Source: Alphaproteobacteria bacterium
Lineage (GTDB): Bacteria > Pseudomonadota > Alphaproteobacteria > DSM-16000 > Inquilinaceae
DNA: 64,000 bases
Assembly (NCBI GenBank): GCA_028281925.1
Contig: JANQIX010000010.1
Location: 55,965-119,964 of the forward strand
Reading direction: 5' to 3'
The position numbers and the translations under genes were made by a program. A model generated the notes under the pieces. That model was not told where the DNA came from. It made no database searches and saw only the letters and a program-made list of their open reading frames with translations. Below are positions 47,701 through 56,179 of this stretch, in pieces; the stretch's first letter is position 1; each line of letters begins with the position of its first letter.

Positions 47701-48147
47701 TCAGAATGGCTTCACGACCACCATGATGACGATCACGATCAGCAGTATCGTCGGCACCTCATTCATCATCCGGTAGAACCGGCCAGAATGGGCGTTGCGG
47801 TCTTCAGCAAAGGCCCGGCACCAACGTGCCAACACGCCATGCATCCCTGACAGCACCAACACTGCCGTCAATTTGAGATGCATCCAGCCTTCCGCGAGCC
47901 AGGCCGGCAACGCCCACAGTGCCAAGAGCCCGAAGATCCAAGTCGCAGCCATCGCCGGATTCATAATGATGCGCAGCAGCTTGCGCTCCATCACCTTGAA
48001 CGTCTCCGACGTCTCGGAACCCGGCGCTGCCGCCGCGTGATAAACGAACAGGCGGGGCAGATAGAACATGCCCGCCATCCACGCGATAACCGAGATGACA
48101 TGCAGCGCTACGATCCAGTCGTAGAAGCCAACCAGCCAGTCGCTCAC
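47701..48147 (-). CDS. hemJ: Protoporphyrinogen IX oxidase HemJ
   Basis: 148 residues, starting at GTG 48147 after GGGAGA. Four membrane segments, with conserved ALHVISVIAWMAGMFYLPRLFVYH (histidine near residue 16) and RIIMNPAMAATWIFG; a Lys in HLKLTAVL is also conserved. It oxidises protoporphyrinogen IX to protoporphyrin IX at the inner membrane, immediately before the ferrochelatase step encoded next to it. Confidence 0.93.
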   Translation of the reverse strand: MSDWLVGFYDWIVALHVISVIAWMAGMFYLPRLFVYHAAAAPGSETSETFKVMERKLLRIIMNPAMAATWIFGLLALWALPAWLAEGWMHLKLTAVLVLSGMHGVLARWCRAFAEDRNAHSGRFYRMMNEVPTILLIVIVIMVVVKPF

Positions 48148-48165
48148 AAGAGATCTCCCTAGGGG

Positions 48166-49221
48166 CTACGGCCCACCCGTCCCGCTCATCGGACATCCGC
48201 TCCAATCGCCGGGGCACAGACGTTCGCCGCAGCCCGATACGATTCGCTGATCCGTGTCCACAGCCATCATCACCAACCGCTTGAGCCCGGCAACGAAGGG
48301 TTCTGCCGTGTCCACGGTCGGCACCCGCGAGAAGTGGGGAACACCCGACGTTTCCGCCAGATGCCGGTACTCGATGTCCAGCTCCACCAGGGTCTCGGAG
48401 TGCTCCGACACAAAGGCGAGCGGCACGACGACGATCGGCACGCCATCCGCGCCAGCCCGCCGAACCTCATCATCCGTCGACGGCCCAATCCACTTCAGTG
48501 GCCCGACGCGACTCTGATAGCAGCAGATCCAATCCAGACCGTCGATGTTCAACGCCTCGACCACAGCATCGGCCGTGCGCTCGCACTGCCACTGGTAAGG
48601 GTCACCGCTCTTCACCACACGCTCCGGCAGACCGTGGGATGAAAACAGGATCCGCGGCCGTCCGAATGCCGCCGCCTCTTCAAGGCGCGGCCGGATCAGG
48701 TCAGCCACCGAAGCGATGAACCCTTCGTCCCAAGGGTAGCAACAGACTGTCCGGGTAGGACACTGCAGCCGGAACATCCGTACCGCTTCGTTCCAAACAC
48801 GAAGCGAAGACGCTGTCGTCGTCGTAGAATACTGCGGATATAGCGGCAGCAGAACGACCAGATCCGGGGCGAAATCCTGCACCTGCGACACGGCTTCTTC
48901 CGTCATCGGATGCCAATACCGCATCGCTATGAACACTCGGACTTCGCCAATCTCCTGCAAGGCCGCCTCCAGTGCATCGGCCTGCGCCCGCGTGTTCGGC
49001 AACAGCGGCGAACCGCCCCCGATCTCCTGATAGATCTTCGTGGCCTCCGGCGCCCGCTTGCGCGCGATCGCGTTAGCCAGAATCGCCCGGAATGGATTGG
49101 GAATACGGATGATGGCCTTGTCGCTGAACAGGTTGCGCAGAAAGGGCTGAACCGCGTCAGGCCCATCCGGCCCACCGAGATTGAACAACACAACAGCGAT
49201 ACGTTGGGATGACTTAGACAT
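48166..49221 (-). CDS. hemH: Ferrochelatase
   Basis: 351 residues from ATG 49221 (MSKSSQRIAVVLFNLGGPD); a TTG at 49281 would add 20 residues and overlap hemE. Motifs: FNLGGPDGPDAVQPFL, YPQYSTTTTASS, LFSSHGLPERVV with the catalytic His, FVSEHSETLVELDIEY. It inserts ferrous iron into protoporphyrin IX. The C-terminus carries a cysteine cluster (SGCGERLCPGDWSGCP), as in ferrochelatases that bind a [2Fe-2S] cluster. Confidence 0.95.
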   Translation of the reverse strand: MSKSSQRIAVVLFNLGGPDGPDAVQPFLRNLFSDKAIIRIPNPFRAILANAIARKRAPEATKIYQEIGGGSPLLPNTRAQADALEAALQEIGEVRVFIAMRYWHPMTEEAVSQVQDFAPDLVVLLPLYPQYSTTTTASSLRVWNEAVRMFRLQCPTRTVCCYPWDEGFIASVADLIRPRLEEAAAFGRPRILFSSHGLPERVVKSGDPYQWQCERTADAVVEALNIDGLDWICCYQSRVGPLKWIGPSTDDEVRRAGADGVPIVVVPLAFVSEHSETLVELDIEYRHLAETSGVPHFSRVPTVDTAEPFVAGLKRLVMMAVDTDQRIVSGCGERLCPGDWSGCPMSGTGGP

Positions 49222-49265
49222 ACAGGGAGAGCTAGGTCCGAAAAGGCAAGAAGCCAAGCCCGGCC

Positions 49266-50318
49266 TCAACGCCGCGGCCAAGTGTGAATCAGGTCGGTCA
49301 GCAAAGCGACGTTGTCAGGCGGCGTTGACGGAAGAATGCCATGGCCCAGGTTGAACACGAACGGGCCTGACCCAAGACCATCCAGGATTCGATGCGCCTC
49401 TTCCACCATTCCGGGTCCGCCGGTCAAGAGCCAAATGGGGTCCAGATTGCCCTGAACCGGCAGTTTCGCCTGAAGCCGCCTGGCTGCAGACAACGGAACC
49501 CCGGGATCCAGACCCAAGGCGTCCACACCCGCCGCGTCGGCATAGAGGTCATAGAGCTGCCCGGCCGCTCGCGGGAAGCCAATGATCGGCACACCAGGCG
49601 TCTGCGACCGCACCCTGTCTACGATCGCCGCCGTCGGCTCCACGACCCATCGGATAAAGGCCGCTTCCGGCAGGATCCCTGACCAACTGTCGAACAGCTG
49701 AACGACCTCCGCACCGGCTTCGATCTGCCGCAGCAAATAGGCGGCCGTCGCATCGACCAGGATCTCCATCAACCCGCCGAACGCCGTCGGATTGCCAAAG
49801 GCTGCCTGTTTGACCTTGGCAAAATCCTTGCTGGCGCCCCCTTCGACCATATAGCAGGCAACCGTCCACGGAGACCCGGCAAAGCCGATGGCCGTCTTGC
49901 CCGCCGGCAGCCCATCCACCACGCGGGCCATGGTCTCGTAGATGGGGGATAACCGAGCATGCAGGCCCGACCTGTCCAGGAGGCCTAGATCGCGCTGCAC
50001 GTCCAGCGCGCTGAGTTGCGGCCCTTCTCCCTCCACGAAGTCCACTGTCTGCCCGAGGGCGTGCGGGATCACGAGGATATCGGAAAACAGGATGGCGGCA
50101 TCGACGGAGAACCGACGCACCGGCTGCAGCGTGATCTCCGCCGCCACTTCCGGGTTGAACACGGTGTCCAAGAAGGTGCCCGTCCGATAACGCAGCTCGC
50201 GGTACTCCGGCAGATACCGTCCCGCCTGTCGCATGAACCAACACGGGATCCGCTCAGATGCCTGGCCTGAGAGTGCACGCAGCATCGGTTTGCCGGAGGC
50301 GTCGTCGGACTGATACAC
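49266..50318 (-). CDS. hemE: Uroporphyrinogen decarboxylase
   Basis: 350 residues, GTG start at 50318; ATG 50285 (MLRALSGQ) is an alternative. RIPCWFMRQAGRYLPEYR near residue 23 is the first signature and GFAGSPWTVACYMVEGG the second; QLFDSWSG and FNLGHGILPSTPPDNV complete the active site. It decarboxylates the four acetate side chains of uroporphyrinogen III. The upstream region is the probable replication origin. Confidence 0.96.
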   Translation of the reverse strand: MYQSDDASGKPMLRALSGQASERIPCWFMRQAGRYLPEYRELRYRTGTFLDTVFNPEVAAEITLQPVRRFSVDAAILFSDILVIPHALGQTVDFVEGEGPQLSALDVQRDLGLLDRSGLHARLSPIYETMARVVDGLPAGKTAIGFAGSPWTVACYMVEGGASKDFAKVKQAAFGNPTAFGGLMEILVDATAAYLLRQIEAGAEVVQLFDSWSGILPEAAFIRWVVEPTAAIVDRVRSQTPGVPIIGFPRAAGQLYDLYADAAGVDALGLDPGVPLSAARRLQAKLPVQGNLDPIWLLTGGPGMVEEAHRILDGLGSGPFVFNLGHGILPSTPPDNVALLTDLIHTWPRR

Positions 50319-50343
50319 GGTCTCTGTGTCCCAAACAGTTATG

Positions 50344-50358
50344 TTAAAGATGAGTTAA
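50344..50358. promoter_or_regulatory. CtrA-binding box in the origin
   Basis: TTAA-AGATGAG-TTAA, an exact match to the CtrA consensus TTAA-N7-TTAA. In Caulobacter, CtrA bound at the origin blocks initiation; a similar role here is inferred. Confidence 0.75.
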
Positions 50359-50646
50359 GGATTTATGTTGTTGTAACTGGCCCTGTGGAAACCGGGGATC
50401 CTATCGTAGTCCGAAGTTATCCCCGCTGGGATCCTGTCCTATGGGCCAAGTGCCCTGCCTTCGGGAAAACATCGCTCAGCGCGCTCTGCCGTTGATGATC
50501 CCTTGTGGACAGAACGTCTGATAGCATTCGGCGACCGCCCCTGTCTGCCCGCCCTGTGGACGATCCGAAACGTCGCTGCGAAATGCCGCTGAACCCTGTT
50601 GGCCAATGGATCGTGCTTGTGGAGCGAACCGCCCGACCGTCGAGGC

Positions 50647-50655
50647 TGTGGGTAA
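50647..50655 (-). promoter_or_regulatory. DnaA-box-like site
   Basis: TGTGGGTAA, read as TTACCCACA on the minus strand, one mismatch from TTATCCACA. Confidence 0.6.
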
Positions 50656-50664
50656 GCGATGCAT

Positions 50665-50673
50665 TTTTCCACA
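50665..50673 (+). promoter_or_regulatory. DnaA-box-like site
   Basis: TTTTCCACA, one mismatch from TTATCCACA, nine bases from the preceding site and in opposite orientation. Confidence 0.6.
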
Positions 50674-50707
50674 CAGCGTTGCACGAGATTGCTAGAACGG
50701 GCCTGCC

Positions 50708-51538
50708 ATGACCAAGCCGACGAGTTTTCACCTGCACCTGGTCTCCGATGCCACAGGCGAGACCATCCACAGCGTCGCCCGCGCCTGCCTTGCGCAGTTC
50801 GAAGGCGTCGTGCCCGTGGAGCATTTCTGGAACCTGGTCCGCAGCGATGCGCAGCTGGACATGGTGATCGAGGAGATCGAGCAATATCGTGGCGTGGTCG
50901 TCTATACGCTGGTCGATGAACGGTTGCGGCGGCGCTTGCACGAAGTCTGCGTGTCGCTGGAAGTCCCGATCGTCTCTGTGCTTGATCCGATCATCGGTTC
51001 CCTGGCGCAGCATCTTGGGGTGGAGAGCCAGAGCCGCCCTGGCTATCAGCATGCCATCAACGCCGCCTATTTCGGCCGCATGGATGCGATGGAATTCGCG
51101 CTGACCCAGGATGACGGGCAGTCGACCGATAATCTCTATGCCGCCGACGTCATACTGGTCGGCGTTTCACGGACTTCGAAGACACCGACCTGCCTCTATC
51201 TGGCCAACCGCGGCATCAAGGCGGCAAACGTGCCGTTCGTGCCCAATTGCCCCATGCCTGAACAGATGGGGGAGTTGAAGCGCCCGCTGATCGTCGGTCT
51301 CACCAAGGATCCCGACCAGCTGGTGGAAATCCGCCGCAATCGCCTGCGATCGCTGCACCAGACGGAAGCGAGCTCCTACTACGATCCGGAGGCCGTGCGG
51401 GACGAGGTGCGTGAGGCCCGGCGCTATTATCTGCGGCACGGCTGGCCGATCATCGATGTCAGCCACAGGGCGATTGAGGAAACGGCGGCGGAGATTCTCT
51501 CTCTCATGTCACGGCGCCGCGCGCGACAGGATGCATGA
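50708..51538 (+). CDS. Pyruvate, phosphate dikinase regulatory protein (kinase/pyrophosphorylase, DUF299)
   Basis: 276 residues. N-terminal HLHLVSDATGETIHSVARA and the P-loop ILVGVSRTSKTPTCLYLA near residue 148 identify the PPDK/PEP-synthase regulatory protein family, which phosphorylates the dikinase with ADP and reverses it with phosphate. It is the homologue of the conserved gene bordering alphaproteobacterial origins. Its stop overlaps the next start (ATGA). Confidence 0.93.
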   Translation: MTKPTSFHLHLVSDATGETIHSVARACLAQFEGVVPVEHFWNLVRSDAQLDMVIEEIEQYRGVVVYTLVDERLRRRLHEVCVSLEVPIVSVLDPIIGSLAQHLGVESQSRPGYQHAINAAYFGRMDAMEFALTQDDGQSTDNLYAADVILVGVSRTSKTPTCLYLANRGIKAANVPFVPNCPMPEQMGELKRPLIVGLTKDPDQLVEIRRNRLRSLHQTEASSYYDPEAVRDEVREARRYYLRHGWPIIDVSHRAIEETAAEILSLMSRRRARQDA

Positions 51539-52131
51539 CCGGAATTGTTTTGGCGTCCGCCAGCCAAGCCCGGCTGGCGCTGCTGCAGGGTGCAGGTGTC
51601 GAGGTTACCGCAGAGCCGGCGGCAGTCGATGAGACTGAGGTCAAACGCGCCTTGCGCGCCGAAGGGGCCGATGCTGCGCAGACGGCGGAAGCCCTGGCGG
51701 AACTCAAGGCGCAGCGCATCAGCGCCCGCCGCCCCGGCGATCTCGTGCTCGGTGCCGACCAGATGCTGGTCTGCGATGGGGATTGGCTGGACAAGCCGGC
51801 GGATCTAGACGCTGCCCGGCGGCAGCTCAGCCAGTTGCGCGGGAAGACGCATGAGTTGATCTCTGCGGCTGTCGCCGTGCGCGACGGTCGGCGGGTGTGG
51901 CATGGCATCGATCGCGCCAGGCTGACCATGCGTCCCTTCACCGACGCCTTTCTGGCCGACTATCTGGGAACCGTCGGGGATGCAGCGCTGCAGTCGGTCG
52001 GCGGTTATCAGCTTGAGGGACTGGGCGCGCAGCTGTTCGCCAGGGTCGAAGGGGATTACTTTACGATCCTCGGGCTCCCCCTATTGCCGGTGCTGACCTA
52101 TCTGCGCGGCGCGGGGCTTCTGGCGACGTGA
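51535..52131 (+). CDS. maf: Maf family nucleotide pyrophosphatase
   Basis: 198 residues. The N-terminal IVLASASQARLALL signature, VDETEVKRAL, VLGADQMLV and LRGKTHEL motifs, and the C-terminal VGGYQLEGLGAQLFARVEGDY are those of the Maf/YceF/YhdE group, which hydrolyse non-canonical or modified nucleoside triphosphates. The reading frame is coupled to both neighbours: an ATGA overlap with the upstream gene and a TGATG overlap with aroE. Confidence 0.93.
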   Translation: MTGIVLASASQARLALLQGAGVEVTAEPAAVDETEVKRALRAEGADAAQTAEALAELKAQRISARRPGDLVLGADQMLVCDGDWLDKPADLDAARRQLSQLRGKTHELISAAVAVRDGRRVWHGIDRARLTMRPFTDAFLADYLGTVGDAALQSVGGYQLEGLGAQLFARVEGDYFTILGLPLLPVLTYLRGAGLLAT

Positions 52132-52973
52132 TGACAACCGGTGCGACACGGACGGCCGGTGTCATCGGATGGCCGGTTCGGCATTCCCGTTCACCGCAAC
52201 TCCACGGCCACTGGCTGGCGCGCTATGGCATTGATGGCGCCTATGTGCCGCTTGCGGTGCGGCCCGAAATGCTGCCGACAGCGGTGCGCGGCCTTGCGGC
52301 TCTCGACTTCGCCGGTGTCAACGTCACCGTACCCCACAAGGAAGCGGCGCTTACCCTCGCCGATTCGGTCGATCCGACGGCGGCCCGCATCGGCGCCGCG
52401 AATCTGCTTGTGGTTGGCGATAACGGGCTGATTGCCGCGTCCAACACTGATGGTTTCGGCTTCTTGGCACATCTCCGCGACACCGTCGCGGCCTGGACAC
52501 CCGCTGACCGCCCGGTGACTGTCATCGGTGCCGGCGGCTCATCGCGCGCCATCCTGGTTGCTTTGGCGGATGCGGGCGTGCCGGAAATCCGACTGGTCAA
52601 CCGCACGGTTTCACGGGCCGAACAGTTGGCGCGAGACCTCGGCGGCCCCATCCGGACCCTGGATTGGGCGGATCGGGCCGGAGCACTGCAGGATGTCAGC
52701 CTGATCGTCAATACGACGACTCAGGGCATGGCCGGGCAAGAACCTCTCGATTTGCCGCTGGAGACAGCGCCCGTCGATGCTGTCGTCTACGACATCGTCT
52801 ATGTGCCCCTGGAGACGCCGTTGCTGGGGGCCGCCCGTGCGCGGGGGCATCCGGTGGTCGATGGGTTGGGCATGCTGTTGCACCAAGCACGGCCGTCTTT
52901 CGCTGCATGGTTCGGGATTGATCCGGTGGTCGATGAAGCCTTGCGGATCGCCGTGCTGGCCGATCGCGGCTGA
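52131..52973 (+). CDS. aroE: Shikimate dehydrogenase (NADP+)
   Basis: 280 residues. GVIGWPVRHSRSPQLHGHWL near residue 11 binds shikimate, VNVTVPHKEAAL contains the catalytic Lys, NTDGFGFL and the NADP-binding GAGGSSRAI and VNRTVSRAE follow. It reduces 3-dehydroshikimate in aromatic amino-acid synthesis. ATG 52131 overlaps the maf stop; a GTG one codon upstream is in frame. Confidence 0.94.
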   Translation: MTTGATRTAGVIGWPVRHSRSPQLHGHWLARYGIDGAYVPLAVRPEMLPTAVRGLAALDFAGVNVTVPHKEAALTLADSVDPTAARIGAANLLVVGDNGLIAASNTDGFGFLAHLRDTVAAWTPADRPVTVIGAGGSSRAILVALADAGVPEIRLVNRTVSRAEQLARDLGGPIRTLDWADRAGALQDVSLIVNTTTQGMAGQEPLDLPLETAPVDAVVYDIVYVPLETPLLGAARARGHPVVDGLGMLLHQARPSFAAWFGIDPVVDEALRIAVLADRG

Positions 52974-53629
52974 TGCTGATCCTCGGCCTCACGGGTTCCA
53001 TCGGCATGGGCAAGTCCACGGCGGCCGGTATGCTGCGCACGCTTGGTGTGCCGGTGCATGACAGCGACGCCACTGTCCATCGGCTGATGGCGCCCGGTGG
53101 TGCTGCCCTGCCGGCGATTGCGTCCGCCTTCCCGGAGGCAGTGCGCGGCGGATCGGTCGATCGGGGCATCCTGGGTGCGCTGGTATTCACTGACACCGCT
53201 CGGCTGAAGGCGTTGGAGGCGATCCTGCACCCACTGGTGCGCGCCGAGAGCCATCGGTTCGTGAAACGTGTTGCGCGTCGGCGCGGCGATGTGGCGGTGC
53301 TAGATATTCCACTTCTGTTCGAAGCGGGGCGCCGGGGCGGTGTCGACCATGTGCTGGTGGTCAGCGCATCCCGGCTGGTCCAGCGTCAACGGGTCCTGGC
53401 CCGCCCCGGCATGACGGTGCAGCGGCTGGAGGCCATTCTGAAGCGGCAGATGCCGGATGCTGAAAAGCGCCGTCGGGCCGATGCCGTCGTGCCCACTGGG
53501 CTGGGGCGCGCCGTCACCTTCCGAGCGCTAAGATCGAAGCTGCGCCGGCTTCGCAGACGACCAGGCTCCTGCTGGCCGCCCGACACTTTCCGGGAGAAGC
53601 GTCATGCGCGAAATCGTCCTCGATACTGA
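52973..53629 (+). CDS. coaE: Dephospho-CoA kinase
   Basis: 218 residues. The P-loop [12 protein letters not shown] is at residues 5-16; [10 protein letters not shown] and [11 protein letters not shown] are the CoA-binding and catalytic segments. It phosphorylates dephospho-CoA in the last step of CoA synthesis. ATG 52973 overlaps the aroE stop (TGATG). The C-terminal 25 residues are basic, unusual in composition, and overlap dnaQ. Confidence 0.94.
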   Translation: MLILGLTGSIGMGKSTAAGMLRTLGVPVHDSDATVHRLMAPGGAALPAIASAFPEAVRGGSVDRGILGALVFTDTARLKALEAILHPLVRAESHRFVKRVARRRGDVAVLDIPLLFEAGRRGGVDHVLVVSASRLVQRQRVLARPGMTVQRLEAILKRQMPDAEKRRRADAVVPTGLGRAVTFRALRSKLRRLRRRPGSCWPPDTFREKRHARNRPRY

Positions 53630-54281
53630 AACCACGGGCCTGGAGGCCGAGGGCGGCGACCGTCTCGTGGAAGTCGGCTGCATCGAGCTGGCGCATCTGG
53701 TGCCCACCGGCAACACCTTCCACCGCTACATCAACCCTGAGCGCGCCATGTCCGCCGGTGCGGAAAGCGTGCACGGGCTGACGGACGCATTCCTTTCGGA
53801 CAAGCCGGTCTTCGCGGAAGTCGCTGGCGATTTCCTGGACTTCATCGGTGATGCGCCACTGGTGATCCACAACGCCAAGTTCGACATGGGCTTCCTGAAC
53901 ATGGAGCTGCGGCGCCTGAGTCTGCCCGAAATCGCGGCGGACCGCGCCATCGACACGCTGGTGCTGGCCCGTCAGCGCTATCCGGGCGCCCAGGCGAGCC
54001 TGGACGCGCTCTGCGCCCGATTCGGCGTCGATACCTCCCGGCGGTCGCTGCACGGCGCCTTGCTCGATGCCGAACTGCTGGCGGAGGTCTATCTGGAGCT
54101 GCGGGGCGGCCGTCAGCCCGGGCTGGTGCTGGACGCCCAGCGGGCTGGTGCAGCTGCCGCCGCCGCCGTCGCCCGCCCACATCGGCCCCCGCGGCCGCAT
54201 GCCCCGTCAGCCGACGAATTGGCGGCGCATGAGGCGTTCCTGGCGAAGTTGTCCGACCCCATCTGGAAGCGCGGCGTCTGA
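53604..54281 (+). CDS. dnaQ: DNA polymerase III epsilon subunit (proofreading exonuclease)
   Basis: 225 residues. The DEDDh motifs are visible: [10 protein letters not shown] (ExoI), [11 protein letters not shown] (ExoII) and [14 protein letters not shown] (ExoIII with catalytic His). A proline-rich linker and a short C-terminal tail follow, as in the form that binds the polymerase alpha subunit. It overlaps coaE by 26 bases. Confidence 0.95.
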   Translation: MREIVLDTETTGLEAEGGDRLVEVGCIELAHLVPTGNTFHRYINPERAMSAGAESVHGLTDAFLSDKPVFAEVAGDFLDFIGDAPLVIHNAKFDMGFLNMELRRLSLPEIAADRAIDTLVLARQRYPGAQASLDALCARFGVDTSRRSLHGALLDAELLAEVYLELRGGRQPGLVLDAQRAGAAAAAAVARPHRPPRPHAPSADELAAHEAFLAKLSDPIWKRGV

Positions 54282-54389
54282 CGGTTTGAATGAACCCTGT
54301 CGTCGGCGGTCGGTTAGAGCGGAGAGAAAACCGACTTTGTTGACGTGTCGCGAGGGTAGCCCGTCGGGTTCCGCTCTGCTCTACCCGAC

Positions 54390-55217
54390 CTACGGTTGAG
54401 CATTTGGGAAAAACAGCTGCTGGCCGTCCAGTCGGTAGCTGGCGATCGCCGCCTGACCCTCCGGGCCTGTGACCCAGTCGACGAACTGTTCCGCCAGGTC
54501 GTACTTCACATTTGGATGCCGCTCGGGATTGACGGCAACAACGCCGTATTGGTTGAACAGCCGCTCATCGCCCTCCAGCAGAACTGCGTGGTTCTGCTTG
54601 TTCAGGAAGCTGATCCAGGTGCCGCGATCGGTCAGCGCATAGGCGCCCATACCGACGGCAGCATTAAGCGTCGGCCCCATGCCGGCACCGAGCTCGCGAT
54701 ACCAGGTGCCGCTTGCGGCTGTGGGATCGATATCCGTCTCGCCCCACAGCCGCATCTCCATGCGATGCGTGCCTGAGTCGTCGCCGCGGGAGGCAAAGGG
54801 CACCTCTGCCACTGCAATGGCCGTCAGGGCTTCGCCGGCGTCGGCGATGCCTGCGATGCTGGCCGGATCGCTGGCTGGGCCGACGATGATGAAGTCGTTG
54901 TACATCACGTCATGGCGGGCGACGCCATAACCCTCGGCCACGAAGGCGTCTTCCGCCACACGATCGTGCACCAGCAGCGCATCGCCGTCGCCGTTCTGAG
55001 CGTGGCGGATGGCCTGTCCGGTCCCGACGGCAACCACTCGCACCTCGATGCCCGTCGCTTCCGTGAACATCGGCAGGATGTGGTCGAACAACCCGGAGTT
55101 CTGCGTCGATGTCGTCGACTGCAGGATGATGTGTTCCGCCTGCGCGGGCTGCAAGCCGGCCAGTGTCACGAGAGCGCACGCAGCCGCGCCCAACCGCTTG
55201 GTGATCGTCCTGATCAT
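54390..55217 (-). CDS. Periplasmic tungstate-binding protein, TupA-like, orphan
   Basis: 275 residues from ATG 55217, with a Sec signal peptide ending near LQPAQA. The mature start HIILQSTTSTQNSGLFDHILP carries the TTST-x-x-SG oxyanion motif of TupA/WtpA-type binders, and FASRGDDSGTHRMEMRLW near residue 145 supplies further ligand contacts. It would bind tungstate or molybdate for uptake. No permease or ATPase gene lies next to it: dnaQ converges on its 3' side and secB lies upstream. A partner must be encoded elsewhere, or the protein has another role. Confidence 0.87.
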   Translation of the reverse strand: MIRTITKRLGAAACALVTLAGLQPAQAEHIILQSTTSTQNSGLFDHILPMFTEATGIEVRVVAVGTGQAIRHAQNGDGDALLVHDRVAEDAFVAEGYGVARHDVMYNDFIIVGPASDPASIAGIADAGEALTAIAVAEVPFASRGDDSGTHRMEMRLWGETDIDPTAASGTWYRELGAGMGPTLNAAVGMGAYALTDRGTWISFLNKQNHAVLLEGDERLFNQYGVVAVNPERHPNVKYDLAEQFVDWVTGPEGQAAIASYRLDGQQLFFPNAQP

Positions 55218-55465
55218 CGCTTGGGCCCTCCGGCACTGGGACACTCTTGATTTGGCGGCGTTATGGCCTTGTTCAGCCCCGGTGAGGACCGTTGCGTCAG
55301 GGATCGCCGGCGTCGCACGTCGCCTCCGCGATACGTCGATGAACGCGGCGAAGCTGCATTAGCCGTCGCGAATCGTTCGAATCGGCCGCCAGGACTGCAG
55401 TAGCATACCGCGCCGACTGCGCGATCACCACGAACATTATTTCGACTATGAGTAGTGTGAACGGT

Positions 55466-55490
55466 TCTCGGTCTTCACGAGAGACCGAGA
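55466..55490. repeat. Inverted repeat between secB and the tungstate-binding gene
   Basis: TCTCGGTCT and AGACCGAGA form a perfect 9-bp stem with a seven-base loop, 46 bases after the secB stop on the minus strand. No T-run follows on the minus strand. A second perfect palindrome, TTGCACGTGCAA, lies right beside it at 55493-55504. The rest of the 319-base gap between the two genes (55218-55536) shows nothing else recognisable. Confidence 0.5.
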
Positions 55491-55536
55491 GGTTGCACGT
55501 GCAAAGAGCAGAAGCGCCGCGCCAATGCCGCCCGCG

Positions 55537-56091
55537 TCAGTTGACGGTCGCAGGCCCTTCCTGCCCGTCCGTGCCCGCTGCTGAGGCCTGCATGCGTTCC
55601 TGCAGGGCCTTCATCTGGCGCTGGAAGATGGCGACGAAGTCGATCGGCTGCACATAGAGCGGCGGGAATCCACCATCTCTGGTCGCTTCGGCAACGATGG
55701 CGCGGGCGAACGGGAACAGCAGCCGCGGTGCCTCGATCGACAGCAGCAAAGCCGTCTGCTGCTTGTTCACCTCCGGCCCGATGGTGACGATGGCGCCGTA
55801 GTCGAGCTCGATCAGAAAGGCCTGCACGTCGCCGTTCTTCGCGTCGCCGCGAAGGTGAAGCACGACTTCATAGGTGTTGCCGGCCAGCGCGTTGGTCCGG
55901 ACGTCGACATTGACGCTCACCTGCGGCTGCTGCCCCCGCTGCGTCAGAACGGTCGTGGCGTTGGGATTCTCGAACGAGAGATCCTTGATGTACTGCGCCG
56001 TGATCTGAATCGGGGGCACGGTCGACTTCGGCTGTGCCGCTCCGTCGGGGCCACCCGCGCCGGCCGGCGGCGTCTCGGGCGTATCGCTCAT
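55537..56091 (-). CDS. secB: Protein-export chaperone SecB
   Basis: 184 residues from ATG 56091. The conserved core is IQITAQYIKDLSFENPN, then VNVDVRTNALAGNTYEVVLHL, EVNKQQTALLLSIEAPRLLFPFARAI and FPPLYVQPIDF. It keeps precursor proteins unfolded and hands them to SecA. The N- and C-terminal extensions are low-complexity and longer than in E. coli (155 residues), as in other alphaproteobacteria. Confidence 0.95.
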   Translation of the reverse strand: MSDTPETPPAGAGGPDGAAQPKSTVPPIQITAQYIKDLSFENPNATTVLTQRGQQPQVSVNVDVRTNALAGNTYEVVLHLRGDAKNGDVQAFLIELDYGAIVTIGPEVNKQQTALLLSIEAPRLLFPFARAIVAEATRDGGFPPLYVQPIDFVAIFQRQMKALQERMQASAAGTDGQEGPATVN

Positions 56092-56179
56092 CGCTGTCTC
56101 CGGGAAACTCGGTCCGCAGTTAACGCGGTGCTTCTGGCTAGCACGGGCGACCGCGCTTCGACAACCGCGACGGGCGGGC

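Larger units (their letters stand above)
50319..50707. other. oriC: Probable chromosome replication origin (oriC)
   Basis: The 389-bp gap between hemE and the PPDK regulator is where the Caulobacter origin lies (established knowledge: hemE on one side, then this regulator, maf, aroE, coaE, dnaQ). The sequence shows an AT-rich stretch at 50336-50377 with a perfect CtrA box, and several 9-mers close to the DnaA box TTATCCACA: 50384-50392, 50417-50425, 50504-50512, 50555-50563 (two mismatches each) and 50647-50655, 50665-50673 (one mismatch each). par genes and three parS sites lie within 12 kb. No methylation site GANTC was found in it. Confidence 0.82.

Noticed and set aside
51164..51175. Partial parS-like GTTTCACG (also near 52609)
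   Set aside because: Only one half of the palindrome is present, inside coding sequence.
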